Shown: positions 1 to 6,978 of the stretch, in pieces | Layout of the letters: the number at the start of each line of letters is the position of its first letter | Position numbering within the stretch: position 1 is the first letter of the stretch | NCBI GenBank assembly: GCA_017536845.1 | Contig: JAFWCP010000187.1 | Location: 1 to 12,580, forward strand | Reading direction: 5' to 3' | Length of the DNA stretch: 12,580 nt | Source: Solobacterium sp. | GTDB taxonomy: Bacteria; Bacillota_I; Bacilli_A; Erysipelotrichales; Erysipelotrichaceae | Made by a program: the position numbers and the translations under genes | The notes under the pieces: generated by a model | What the model was told of the DNA's origin: nothing | What the model saw: the letters and a program-made list of their open reading frames with translations, nothing else | Databases searched by the model: none

Positions 1-1523
1 ATGAACAGCTTTGTGCCGGGTTCCAGCTGCAGTTCATATTCTCTGTACTTTGTGCCTTCCATCCCGCCCAGAACCAGGCCGTGCCTGTCCTTATACAGTT
101 CAAATGCCCTTCCCGGCCGTTTCAGCACCGGATACTCATGCCCGGCATTGGCAGCTGTAAGCCTGCCGGTCGAAATCTCAAGGATGCCCATCCAGACCGT
201 TACGAACATCTCTTCTTCGTTGCCGGAACAGATCGCCTCGTTTGTTTTCGTAAGGATTTCGCCGGATGAACTGCCCAGCATGGCAACACTCTGCAGGATG
301 ATTTTCGATGCCATCATGAACAATGCCGCCGGTACGCCCTTGCCGGATACATCAGCCATCACCAGGCCCAGATGATCTTCATCAATCAGGAAGAAGTCGT
401 AGAAATCCCCGCCCACTTCCTTGGCCGGATCCATGGATGCAAAGATATCAAATTCAGACCTTTCCGGGAACGGTGGGAATGTGTGCGGCAGCATTGCCAG
501 CTGAATCCGGGAAGCCAGTTCCAGTTCCGTGCTGATGCGCTGCTTTTCGGCAGTGATCCTTGTCAGGTCCACTTCGATCTCTGCCATATCCCGTTCCATG
601 TCCGCCATCACCAGGCTCAGGTTTTCCACTTCGTTGCCGGTGTGAATGTCCAGCCCGGCAAAGTGGTTTGCTGCATTGATGCCGGCACGCTTGTCTTCGA
701 CATATTTCTGCGCCGCCTTTGCGATGGCGTTGATCGGTTCTACAACGGTCTGTTTCATCCGCCGTGATACAAGGAAGCCGATCAGCGGGATCAGCAGGGC
801 CATGGCAATCACGTAGTAAACAAGGAATTCTTTCATGCCATCCCAGATCACGGAAAGGCTTATATCACACAGGACGAAGGCAGCAATTTCCCCGTTCTGA
901 TCCCAGACAGGCGTGCCGCATGTACAGAGCCAGCCGTAATTGACGGTATTTTCGATGGAATAAAGCATCCCCGTGCCGTCCCAGGCCAGAAACCGTTCCA
1001 TCTCGCTTCGTGTCACCGGATCCCAGTCACACGGCTTCATGGCAGTCTCCGGATCTTCGTCAGGATCCACGATATAGACCATGGCCGAACTTTCCCGGTC
1101 ATACATCGCCAGGTAGATGTCGGCAATCTGGGTGCTGGAGTCTGCAAAACTGCCCAGGATCGAGCGGATGTGCCAGTAGTCTTCCCGGTCAATCCAGAAG
1201 TCTTCAAATCTTTTGCGGTATTCCTCCGTTCCCGTCGATGCACGTTCTTCCTCCGTCAGGCTCTGGTAGATTGCCATCACCTCCCGGGAAATGGGAACCA
1301 CATCCTCTTCCGTCTGCAGGACACCGGATGCACCGCGGGCCAGGTTGAAGGACTCGGAAATATACCGCTCGACAAGCGTTGTTGTGTATAGGATCAGCCC
1401 CATGAATAACGCGACGGCACCAAGGACTGCGGCTCCTTTCAGCGTTACACGGAAAACACGTACGGCAAGAGAATTCTGAGTACGTTCAGCTTCGTTCATT
1501 TCCCGGATACTTTTTCTCAGCAT
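1..1523 (-). CDS. Membrane sensor PP2C-type serine phosphatase (SpoIIE/RsbU family), C-terminus outside window
   Basis: The 507 visible residues are read from an ATG at 1523, with a GAGGGAGGGG ribosome site about 7 nt upstream. A hydrophobic segment at residues 29-50 and another at 232-254 bracket an extracytoplasmic sensor region of about 180 residues, which looks Cache-like in size and position but has no motif I can name. A HAMP-like linker and helical stretch follow (about 255-340). The SpoIIE/PP2C catalytic domain starts near 345, with EVGGDFYD (367-374, metal-binding Asp) and MADVSGKGVPAAL (389-401). The last metal-binding Asp motif expected near the C-terminus would lie beyond the window edge. 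Family members dephosphorylate an anti-sigma-factor antagonist (STAS protein) in partner-switching stress or developmental control. No STAS or anti-sigma gene is visible, so the output is unknown. The next gene upstream, at 1970, is unrelated, so this is probably the first gene of its unit. Confidence 0.92.
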   Translation of the reverse strand, partial: MLRKSIREMNEAERTQNSLAVRVFRVTLKGAAVLGAVALFMGLILYTTTLVERYISESFNLARGASGVLQTEEDVVPISREVMAIYQSLTEEERASTGTEEYRKRFEDFWIDREDYWHIRSILGSFADSSTQIADIYLAMYDRESSAMVYIVDPDEDPETAMKPCDWDPVTRSEMERFLAWDGTGMLYSIENTVNYGWLCTCGTPVWDQNGEIAAFVLCDISLSVIWDGMKEFLVYYVIAMALLIPLIGFLVSRRMKQTVVEPINAIAKAAQKYVEDKRAGINAANHFAGLDIHTGNEVENLSLVMADMERDMAEIEVDLTRITAEKQRISTELELASRIQLAMLPHTFPPFPERSEFDIFASMDPAKEVGGDFYDFFLIDEDHLGLVMADVSGKGVPAALFMMASKIILQSVAMLGSSSGEILTKTNEAICSGNEEEMFVTVWMGILEISTGRLTAANAGHEYPVLKRPGRAFELYKDRHGLVLGGMEGTKYREYELQLEPGTKLF

Positions 1524-1969
1524 ATATTCCCCTCCCTCATCCTTTCGCAGCAAAAGATTTTCCGCTTCCGCAAAGAGTATCAAATTGATTTATGAGTGTA
1601 TTTTAATATACAATTTTCCCTCTGTTTCCTGCAAGGTTTTCAGCTGTTTCTATATCGGATGTTCATCAATCATACACCTTCTGTTTTCCTGCTGAGTTTC
1701 TGTTTATATCATTCATCAGCAATTTCAGTGCGGCGGAAGTCTTAGCTTCATTGTTGATGGCTGTATACAGAATCCGGAAGACAAAGCACGTTGTCCGGCC
1801 CCGGATAGAAGCATTCATCGATCGTATCAACAGCATGAAATATCTGCAATCCGCTGATGAATGCACGCATTCGTTCATCAGAAGCTTTCGACCGTTTCTT
1901 CTCAGCAAAAAATCCTCCGCTCCGTTATTGAGTGAAGGACCTGTAAGAACTGCAGATATGTTTTGAATT
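1524..1969. other. Gene-poor stretch with a possible short coding remnant
   Basis: This 446-nt gap between the phosphatase and the B3/B4 gene holds no recognisable full gene. On the minus strand two frames stay open. One, from 2043 to 1666, overlaps the end of the B3/B4 gene and reads like noise. The other, from an ATG at 1870 to a TGA at 1748, gives 40 residues beginning MRAFISGLQIFHAVDTIDEC with protein-like composition. This second frame is open further upstream, to a stop near 1927, and could be the tail of a decayed gene. I do not recognise either product. Confidence 0.3.
1605..1634 (-). promoter_or_regulatory. Possible promoter of the PP2C phosphatase gene
   Basis: On the minus strand TTGCAG (1629-1634) and TATATT (1605-1610) are separated by 18 nt. 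The surroundings are AT-rich, and the leader to the ATG at 1523 would be about 75 nt. The match to sigma-A consensus is moderate and I see no operator. Confidence 0.3.
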
Positions 1970-2677
1970 CTATTCTGTGCGGAAAACCGGATCCGGAACA
2001 ATGATACGGCCGCTGCCGCCGCAGTATGCGACAGTTTCATCAATAATGCGCTGTGCTGTTTCCATCAGCAGTGTATCTTCTGTCGCTTCGTTTCCCTGAA
2101 CGATATAATAGGCATTCCCAGTGGATTCAACGACTTTCGTCTTTTCCACCTGGCGTATTTCCAGACGGCAGAGAATCTCATTGGCATCATCACAATAGCA
2201 GTATTCATGTGCGTTCACCGGAACCGGTTCATTCTGGCCGATCGGGACAAAGCGCTCTGACCCATCAGTAAAACGCAGCGTTACATTGCCGTCAATATGG
2301 TCGATGTCATGGGCTCCGAGTGCCAGTCTGCTTTCCATTGAGATGATGTTATAGATATCCACCACCTGGTTTATCATCGGCATATCCCCGTTTTTCCTCA
2401 GCATGCGGATCAGGTTCTCACCGGCTGAGATGTTCTTCCTTCGCTTTACGCCGGCACGGTCATGAAGGATGTGAAATCCTTCCAGGATCGGGTCTTCATG
2501 ATAATCAATATCCCGATATTTCTCTGTAAGCGCCTGGATGCGTTTCGTACGCTCTTTCCGCCATTCTTCACTGATTTTCGTATTATCCATCCCTTCGATA
2601 ATGGGAAAGACGATCTTTACACCGATGTCCAGAACAGCCTGTTCTGCATAAAAGCGGATGTCTTTTGCATTTGTCAT
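1970..2677 (-). CDS. B3/B4 tRNA-binding domain protein (PheT editing-domain-like)
   Basis: This 235-aa protein starts at an ATG at 2677 with AGAGGA (2685-2690) 7 nt upstream. Its core, residues about 105-195, reads VVDIYNIISMESRLALGAHD, then LRFTDGSERFVPIG and, near 180, EKTKVVES. That order matches the stand-alone B3/4 domain family, which resembles the editing domain of the phenylalanyl-tRNA synthetase beta chain. Such free-standing proteins are usually 220-240 aa, so the length is normal. Some relatives are thought to hydrolyse mischarged aminoacyl-tRNA, but the substrate of most, including this one, is unknown. It lies on the same strand as the phosphatase downstream, but 446 nt away, so an operon is unlikely. 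There is no signal peptide or membrane segment; it should be cytosolic. Confidence 0.85.
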   Translation of the reverse strand: MTNAKDIRFYAEQAVLDIGVKIVFPIIEGMDNTKISEEWRKERTKRIQALTEKYRDIDYHEDPILEGFHILHDRAGVKRRKNISAGENLIRMLRKNGDMPMINQVVDIYNIISMESRLALGAHDIDHIDGNVTLRFTDGSERFVPIGQNEPVPVNAHEYCYCDDANEILCRLEIRQVEKTKVVESTGNAYYIVQGNEATEDTLLMETAQRIIDETVAYCGGSGRIIVPDPVFRTE

Positions 2678-3031
2678 ATCATAATCCTCTGTCTTTCATT
2701 CTGAATACTCACTGCCTGAATTCTCAGGATCTGCGCAGTACGGCATGCTGGGATTCTGATCCATGACGGATCAATACACATTCGACGGTGCAGGTATTTG
2801 CTTAAAATATAAAACATCGTGTTTCCCCTTTCCCGGTCGGCGTCGTTCGGAATGCGAACATTTTATCACTGTTTCCGAAGCGCTCCGACAGTTCTTATCT
2901 ATACCATGGTATTGTCGGCTTTTATATGTCACGATGTATTTTTGATAAGGCACCTCATTCAAAACAGCAGTGATCATTTCATCCGCCTGATCATAAGCTT
3001 CCCCTGATGTATGCCGCCTGTACATCACCAG
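2678..3031. other. Gap holding an in-frame continuation of the Rpn-family gene
   Basis: No recognised gene lies here. The minus-strand frame of the nuclease gene resumes directly after its TGA (3032-3034) and stays open to a stop at 2771. It can start at GTG 3028 or ATG 3025 and begins MYRRHTSGEAYDQADEMITA. The first half has ordinary composition; the second half is rich in Ser, Arg and Lys and looks less protein-like. No good ribosome site of its own precedes it, so it is either untranslated remnant or read-through tail. From 2678 to 2770 I see nothing definite. Confidence 0.35.
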
Positions 3032-3844
3032 TCAGCTGCACATCCCGCACTCTCCTTTCTCCGTTATGATTTCCGGTTTGATATCTTTCATCCATTGCAG
3101 GCCAAGGATATCACTCCATGGATCATAGATCTCGATGTCAACACTGTCAAAATACTCTCTGTATTTCCGGATGTATTCTCCAGACCTGCCGATCCTCGAA
3201 TACTTGATCAGCGCATAAAAGTGCCTGGCCCGCTCAGTTTTATACATGGCAAGTTCTTCATCCGGAATGTTTTTCCCATTCACAACAATCGATGTCTTCT
3301 TGATCGGAAGAAACTGATTCAGCGGATGATAAGGAACCACGCTTTCTATTGATTCCGCTGCCTCTTCTTCACCGAAATTGACAGTCAGAATCATTCCCGG
3401 CTGTACCTTGTCCTCTGCGCTGAATCCACCTGCATAGTCTTCGTCCTCCAGATCTTTTTCTTTACGATGCCGGGCAATGATCCTTGTCCTTTGCCGGCTG
3501 TAGAATCCGGACGTCTTTTCAAGAGTCCGGATCGGCATGATTCTGTCATTCTTTGTCTGGACTTCAATGCCGACCGTCATCACAGAATCACAGCCTGGTA
3601 TACTGATATTGTAGGCAAGATCCAGTGTCTTCTCCTTTCTTACAAGCCTGCCTTTTTGATTGCGGGTGGCGAACCTGACAACCGGAGCAGTCGGAACGAG
3701 GGTTTCAGGCTTCAGGTCTGCCCCGGGAAACACCGTGTTATTCATCATGGATACGACAATTTCCAGATCTGACATGGCATCCTTTGACGCCAGATCACCT
3801 GGCCTTATCGGTTTTTCATCATCTGTCATGTTATCATTTGCCAT
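3032..3844 (-). CDS. Rpn-family (transposase_31) PD-(D/E)XK nuclease, divergent
   Basis: This is a 270-aa protein from ATG 3844, with AGGAGG at 3857-3862 (12-nt spacing, slightly long). The middle carries the order typical of Rpn/transposase_31 proteins. An Asp (D75, in TLDLAYNI) is followed about 20 residues later by the IEVQ motif (E94, Q96), then MPIRTLEKTSGFYSRQ (103-118), ARHRKEKD (124-131), GGFSAEDKVQPGMILTVNFG (139-158) and DEEL (195-198). These match the nuclease core: Asp, Glu-x-Gln, then the MP-R and FG strands. Rpn proteins stimulate RecA-independent recombination and DNA cleavage in E. coli; whether this one is active is unknown. Many relatives continue after the C-terminal Met-Cys region, whereas this one stops just after GMCS, so it may be truncated. 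It lies next to an insertion sequence, but outside its inverted repeat. Confidence 0.72.
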   Translation of the reverse strand: MANDNMTDDEKPIRPGDLASKDAMSDLEIVVSMMNNTVFPGADLKPETLVPTAPVVRFATRNQKGRLVRKEKTLDLAYNISIPGCDSVMTVGIEVQTKNDRIMPIRTLEKTSGFYSRQRTRIIARHRKEKDLEDEDYAGGFSAEDKVQPGMILTVNFGEEEAAESIESVVPYHPLNQFLPIKKTSIVVNGKNIPDEELAMYKTERARHFYALIKYSRIGRSGEYIRKYREYFDSVDIEIYDPWSDILGLQWMKDIKPEIITEKGECGMCS

Positions 3845-3856
3845 ATGACATAAATA

Positions 3857-3891
3857 CCTCCTGCATCCCCATATCAGAAAAAGTCAGGAGG
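3857..3891 (-). promoter_or_regulatory. Hairpin able to hide the ribosome binding site of the Rpn-family gene
   Basis: In the minus-strand transcript CCTCCTG (3885-3891) can pair perfectly over 7 bp with CAGGAGG (3857-3863), which contains the Shine-Dalgarno sequence. The loop is 21 nt. When folded, initiation at 3844 would be reduced. Transcripts beginning inside the hairpin would lack the blocking strand. Confidence 0.4.
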
Positions 3892-3924
3892 AGACAATAC
3901 AGTTCCTGAAAAATCTTAAGAAAT

Positions 3925-3949
3925 GTACCAGTCTAATAATCCCTGAAGG
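3925..3949 (+). repeat. Left terminal inverted repeat of the IS66-like element
   Basis: This 25-bp sequence, beginning GTACCAGTCTAATAAT and ending CTGAAGG, is an exact reverse complement of 7390-7414. The match ends on the outside at T3924, and inside after one extra G. Confidence 0.92.
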
Positions 3950-3968
3950 GATATGAAATAGGAATTAG

Positions 3969-4010
3969 CGGCATCAGATGCACGATAAATGCACCTGATG
4001 CCGTTCTTTT
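3969..4010 (+). terminator. Terminator-like hairpin just inside the left IS end
   Basis: CGGCATCAGATGCA (3969-3982) pairs with TGCACCTGATGCCG (3990-4003) over 14 bp with one A-C mismatch and a 7-nt loop. TTCTTTTCATTTTTG follows on the plus strand. It has the form of an intrinsic terminator for transcripts entering the element from the left. No plus-strand gene ends here, so its likely role is to shield the IS genes from outside transcription, or to be part of the transposition end. Confidence 0.55.
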
Positions 4011-4050
4011 CATTTTTGTTTCAAAGAATCGCGTCTGTATATCATTTGTG

Positions 4051-4084
4051 CCGACGTTATTTGTTGAATTTTGAAACACGTCGG
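4051..4084. promoter_or_regulatory. Inverted repeat bracketing the -35 box (operator-like)
   Basis: CCGACGT (4051-4057) and ACGTCGG (4078-4084) form a perfect 7-bp inverted repeat with a 20-nt spacer. The spacer contains the -35 element, and the right arm lies between -35 and -10. The half-site centres are about 27 bp apart. A protein bound here would block the polymerase, so it may be an autoregulatory site of the element. No regulator is identified. Confidence 0.35.
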
Positions 4085-4092
4085 TATATAAT
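4064..4092 (+). promoter_or_regulatory. Strong sigma-A-like promoter of the IS plus-strand genes
   Basis: TTGAAT (4064-4069) and a perfect TATAAT (4087-4092) are spaced 17 nt apart. The predicted start near 4099 gives a leader of about 19 nt to the ATG at 4118, which has AAAGGAG at 4106-4112. Confidence 0.65.
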
Positions 4093-4117
4093 CTATGTAT
4101 CCCCGAAAGGAGCTGCT

Positions 4118-4471
4118 ATGGGTCGCAGATACACGTTTGAAGAAAAAACCAAATCCGGTGACATCTACGTCTATGAAGCTGAAGATGAATACATCCCCGA
4201 ACTCAAGCAGACCCGGAAAGTCTACCGGAAGCTCCTGGGCAGGAAAACTGAAAACGGCGATATCGTGCCAACACGCAAAAAGACCGTTAAGACTGATGAT
4301 GACGCCGATTACAGAACTCTGTATGCCAGGCTGGAAAAGAGATGCGAAAAGAAAGATGAGCAGATCGCTTCCCTGAAAGCCGAGATCAGAGAACTGCAGG
4401 CAAAATGTCTTGCCTATCAGAAGGCAATACGCAAGGCTGTCGCTGATCTGTCTGATCTGCCCATGGAGTGA
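4118..4471 (+). CDS. IS-encoded 117-aa accessory protein with C-terminal coiled coil
   Basis: The ATG at 4118 has an AAAGGAG ribosome site 5 nt upstream and sits right behind the promoter, so longer upstream starts are unlikely. The N-terminal half (residues about 10-55) reads SGDIYVYEAEDEYIPELKQT, then RKLLGRKTENGDIVPTRKK. From memory, this is the kind of Tyr-rich, LGK-x-GEIVPT segment found at the N-terminus of IS1634/IS4-like transposases. The second half (about 65-110) is a charged heptad-like helix with ARLEKRCEKKDEQIASLKAE, probably a coiled coil. There is no DDE triad, so it is not a transposase itself. It occupies the place where tnpA stands in classical IS66 elements and shares a transcript with the transposase 99 nt downstream. 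It could be a DNA-binding or oligomerising partner; this is inferred from position only. Confidence 0.75.
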   Translation: MGRRYTFEEKTKSGDIYVYEAEDEYIPELKQTRKVYRKLLGRKTENGDIVPTRKKTVKTDDDADYRTLYARLEKRCEKKDEQIASLKAEIRELQAKCLAYQKAIRKAVADLSDLPME

Positions 4472-4480
4472 AAAAGAAAA

Positions 4481-4500
4481 GTCTCAGCACCACCTGAGAC
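4481..4500 (-). terminator. Hairpin between the accessory ORF and the transposase; terminator-like on the minus strand
   Basis: GTCTCAG (4481-4487) and CTGAGAC (4494-4500) pair perfectly around a 6-nt loop. On the minus strand the stem is followed by TTTTCTTTTT, the form of an intrinsic terminator, which would stop antisense transcription. On the plus strand it is flanked by A-runs and would act only as an intercistronic stem. Confidence 0.45.
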
Positions 4501-4526
4501 AAAAAACATATACGCGTGATTATTCT

Positions 4527-4542
4527 AACCGGGCATCCGGTT
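4527..4542 (+). promoter_or_regulatory. Short hairpin upstream of the transposase ribosome site
   Basis: AACCGG, a GCAT loop and CCGGTT form a perfect 6-bp stem, ending 9 nt before the purine-rich ribosome site (4552-4563) of the transposase. It could affect translation or processing of the transposase message; there is no direct evidence for either. Confidence 0.3.
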
Positions 4543-4570
4543 TCTGTCAACGGAAAGGAAAGGCATCAGG

Positions 4571-6910
4571 ATGGAAAAGGATATTGAACTCACAACAACC
4601 CCTAATACCTATAAGCAGAAGTATGCCGTAACTCCCTTAAGCGATGAGCAGAATGAGTTAATCACTGTTACTGTGGCCAGACTGAAAAACATTCTTCCTG
4701 ACGATCCTGAGATGGCGGACTTTATACCCGAGGCCCCTTATGACAGCAGGGATTTCACTTACTTCTGCATGATCAAAACCCTGATTGATATCTGTCTCAA
4801 TTCTGCCGAACAGATCAATCATATGGCTGAGGTAATACGGAAATACAGGCGCATGCTTTTCACCAGTGAAAGCGAAGCGACATCCAGAATCGCGGATGAT
4901 GAACAGGATACGAAAGAAAACACTGACGGGACAACAGCTGAAGATTCAGGCAGCCATACGGAAGAAGCCAGAGAAGTACCACCTCATGTGCGGAAGCTTG
5001 CCGGCAGCCTTGCCAGAGAATATGGCGCTCTGGATATCATCAACGTATTTGAGCAGTTTAATGACGGCGATGTCCTGCCGGAAGGCCTGATTGAAGTCCC
5101 TCTGGACGATCTGAATAACCCCATGGTCTTTCATGAGTTTGTACATACAAGGTTTGAGGTTAACGTTGAGGTAAGACAGAATGCTTATCTGAAGGACTGT
5201 GGCGACGTGATTTTCAGGAGTGCGGAGAAGATCAACGGCGAATACATGTATAAAAGGGTTTCCTGTGAACCTGCACTGATTCCCAATTCCAACCTTGGAA
5301 CCTCTCTGGCATCACTGATCATCACCCTGAAGTATCAGTATGGCCTGACCTACAACCAGATTGAAACCTTCCTTGCCGAATCGGGGATCCGTGTCGGCCG
5401 CGGGATCATAGCTGAATGGGTAAATGAGGTTGTGGAAAAGAAGCTTGTTGTGCTGATCTCCTATATGCTCAGCCTTCTCATCGCCGGGATGATCATCCAT
5501 GCCGATGAAACACATGTACAGGTTCATCGTGAAGCCGGGAAGGAAAACACTTCCCATTCTTACATATACGTATATCGTACAGCCATCAATATGGTAAATC
5601 AGATCATCCTGTATGATTACCGGCCTGACCGCAAAGGAGAGAATGCGGACGAGGTGCTGTATGATTTCATGGGCTATCTGATCAGCGATGCCGGCAGCTG
5701 GTATAACACAGTGAAAGGCGTTATCAGATGCCTGTGCCTGCTCCACAGCAGAAGGCTGTTCGTGGATGCGCTGCCGGATGACAGGAAGGCCGCAGCCAGA
5801 AGTGAAGCCTTTGAATTTGTCATGATCTACAACAGAATCTTCAAAAAGGAAAAAACCTTCCGTGATATGACAGCCGAGGAAAGGAAGGAAGCCCGCGAGA
5901 AGGAGATCCGGCCGATCGTCAATGAACTGTATGAAAAGCTGGAGAAAGCCAAGGAAGAACATACGTGGGAAGACGCTTTCCTGAAGGCAGTCAACTATGC
6001 GCTGAACAACTGGGAAGGACTGACGGAGTTCTTCCGGGACGGCATGATACCGCTTCACAACATGGCAGCAGAACACGCGATGAAGCCAATTGCCAGATAC
6101 AGGCATAACAGTATGTACTTTGACAGCCCCAGAGGGGCAAGAAACGGCAGTATGGCAATGTCCATTATCCAGACAGCCATTGCCAACAAGGTGGATCCTT
6201 TTCTTTACCTGAACTATGTGTTATCCAGGATGACGGGGAATCATTTCAGGACTGACAATGAATTTCTTGAAAGTCTGATGCCGTGGAACGAGGAAGTGAA
6301 GAAGGAATGCGGGTATCCCGAGCCGAAGGAAGAAACCGTCAATAAAATCAACGAGTATTCAAAGAAGAACGCAAAGAAGAACAGCAGGGCTGCTGCACGC
6401 AGGGCACAGAGAGAAGCCGAACGGCAGGAAGAGAATGATATGGTCTCATCTGCCTGTGAGCCGGCAGATGAAGAATCCGGACTGGAGAAAAGTGCTGCAG
6501 CTGCAGATCTCGATACAGCCGCAGATAAAGAAAGCACTCAGGAGCAGGACATTTCAGCAGGAGCTGATGAATCCTGTGACCATGCAGACCATGAGAATAC
6601 CGCTCAGAACTCATCCTCAGGAACATCTGAATCGCCGGTAGAGCCGGATCTTTCAGCGCGTCCCGAAAGCAATGGACAGAAGAAAGCAAATGGAAAACCG
6701 AAGGTAAGAAATGCGAGATGGCTGTCAGAAAAACCACTTTCCGAAAACGATACCCTCAGTCCGTCCGCGTTGAAACTGCTGAACCGGGAGAAAGCGAAAT
6801 CAGCAGTAAATGAAATGATAAGGGACAACGCGGAAACAGAAGTTCAGGCCGAAACGATTCCTCCGATGAAAACACTGCCTGACAGAACAACGGCACCGCC
6901 GCAATCGTGA
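4571..6910 (+). CDS. tnpC: IS66-family DDE transposase (TnpC type) with long charged C-terminal tail
   Basis: This 779-aa protein starts at ATG 4571 behind GGAAAGGAAAGG (4552-4563). Residues 1-100 are helical and 100-135 acidic and Ser-rich. A degenerate zinc-finger-like zone follows, then the IS66 core: LIPNSNLGTSLASLIITLKY, then ESGIRVGRGIIAEWV. The catalytic triad is visible as D312 (IIHADETHV), D373 (LISDAGSWYN, followed by HSRRLF) and E501 (NMAAEHAMKPIARYRHNS), with the typical C-terminal PFLYLNYVLSRM near 545. It should cut and join the element ends. IS66 transposases are usually about 500-550 aa. Here about 180 extra residues follow the core: a basic stretch (about 598-624), an acidic Ser/Glu/Asp-rich segment (625-690), and a mixed basic end. 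That tail is unusual for the family and may bind DNA or TnpB. The gene converges on tnpB, with 68 nt between the stop codons. Confidence 0.92.
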   Translation: MEKDIELTTTPNTYKQKYAVTPLSDEQNELITVTVARLKNILPDDPEMADFIPEAPYDSRDFTYFCMIKTLIDICLNSAEQINHMAEVIRKYRRMLFTSESEATSRIADDEQDTKENTDGTTAEDSGSHTEEAREVPPHVRKLAGSLAREYGALDIINVFEQFNDGDVLPEGLIEVPLDDLNNPMVFHEFVHTRFEVNVEVRQNAYLKDCGDVIFRSAEKINGEYMYKRVSCEPALIPNSNLGTSLASLIITLKYQYGLTYNQIETFLAESGIRVGRGIIAEWVNEVVEKKLVVLISYMLSLLIAGMIIHADETHVQVHREAGKENTSHSYIYVYRTAINMVNQIILYDYRPDRKGENADEVLYDFMGYLISDAGSWYNTVKGVIRCLCLLHSRRLFVDALPDDRKAAARSEAFEFVMIYNRIFKKEKTFRDMTAEERKEAREKEIRPIVNELYEKLEKAKEEHTWEDAFLKAVNYALNNWEGLTEFFRDGMIPLHNMAAEHAMKPIARYRHNSMYFDSPRGARNGSMAMSIIQTAIANKVDPFLYLNYVLSRMTGNHFRTDNEFLESLMPWNEEVKKECGYPEPKEETVNKINEYSKKNAKKNSRAAARRAQREAERQEENDMVSSACEPADEESGLEKSAAAADLDTAADKESTQEQDISAGADESCDHADHENTAQNSSSGTSESPVEPDLSARPESNGQKKANGKPKVRNARWLSEKPLSENDTLSPSALKLLNREKAKSAVNEMIRDNAETEVQAETIPPMKTLPDRTTAPPQS

Positions 6911-6920
6911 CAGTGCCGTT
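6889..6920. terminator. Inverted repeat across the transposase stop codon, possible bidirectional terminator
   Basis: AACGGCAC (6889-6896) pairs with GTGCCGTT (6913-6920) over 8 bp with a 16-nt loop. It lies between the convergent transposase and tnpB genes, where a terminator is expected, but neither side has a real T-run, so termination would be weak. Confidence 0.3.
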
Positions 6921-6978
6921 TCAGATAGATGATCATGATGAATATGGAAGAAATCTGCCTGAAACAGACAGAGCGTTT

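Noticed and set aside
1666..2043. Minus-strand frame of 125 codons
   Set aside because: It overlaps the end of the B3/B4 gene by 74 nt in another frame and has no ribosome site or recognisable motif.
5312..6106. Long minus-strand open frame of 264 codons
   Set aside because: It lies wholly within the IS66 transposase catalytic region on the other strand, whose DDE motifs are clear; it has no recognisable motif.
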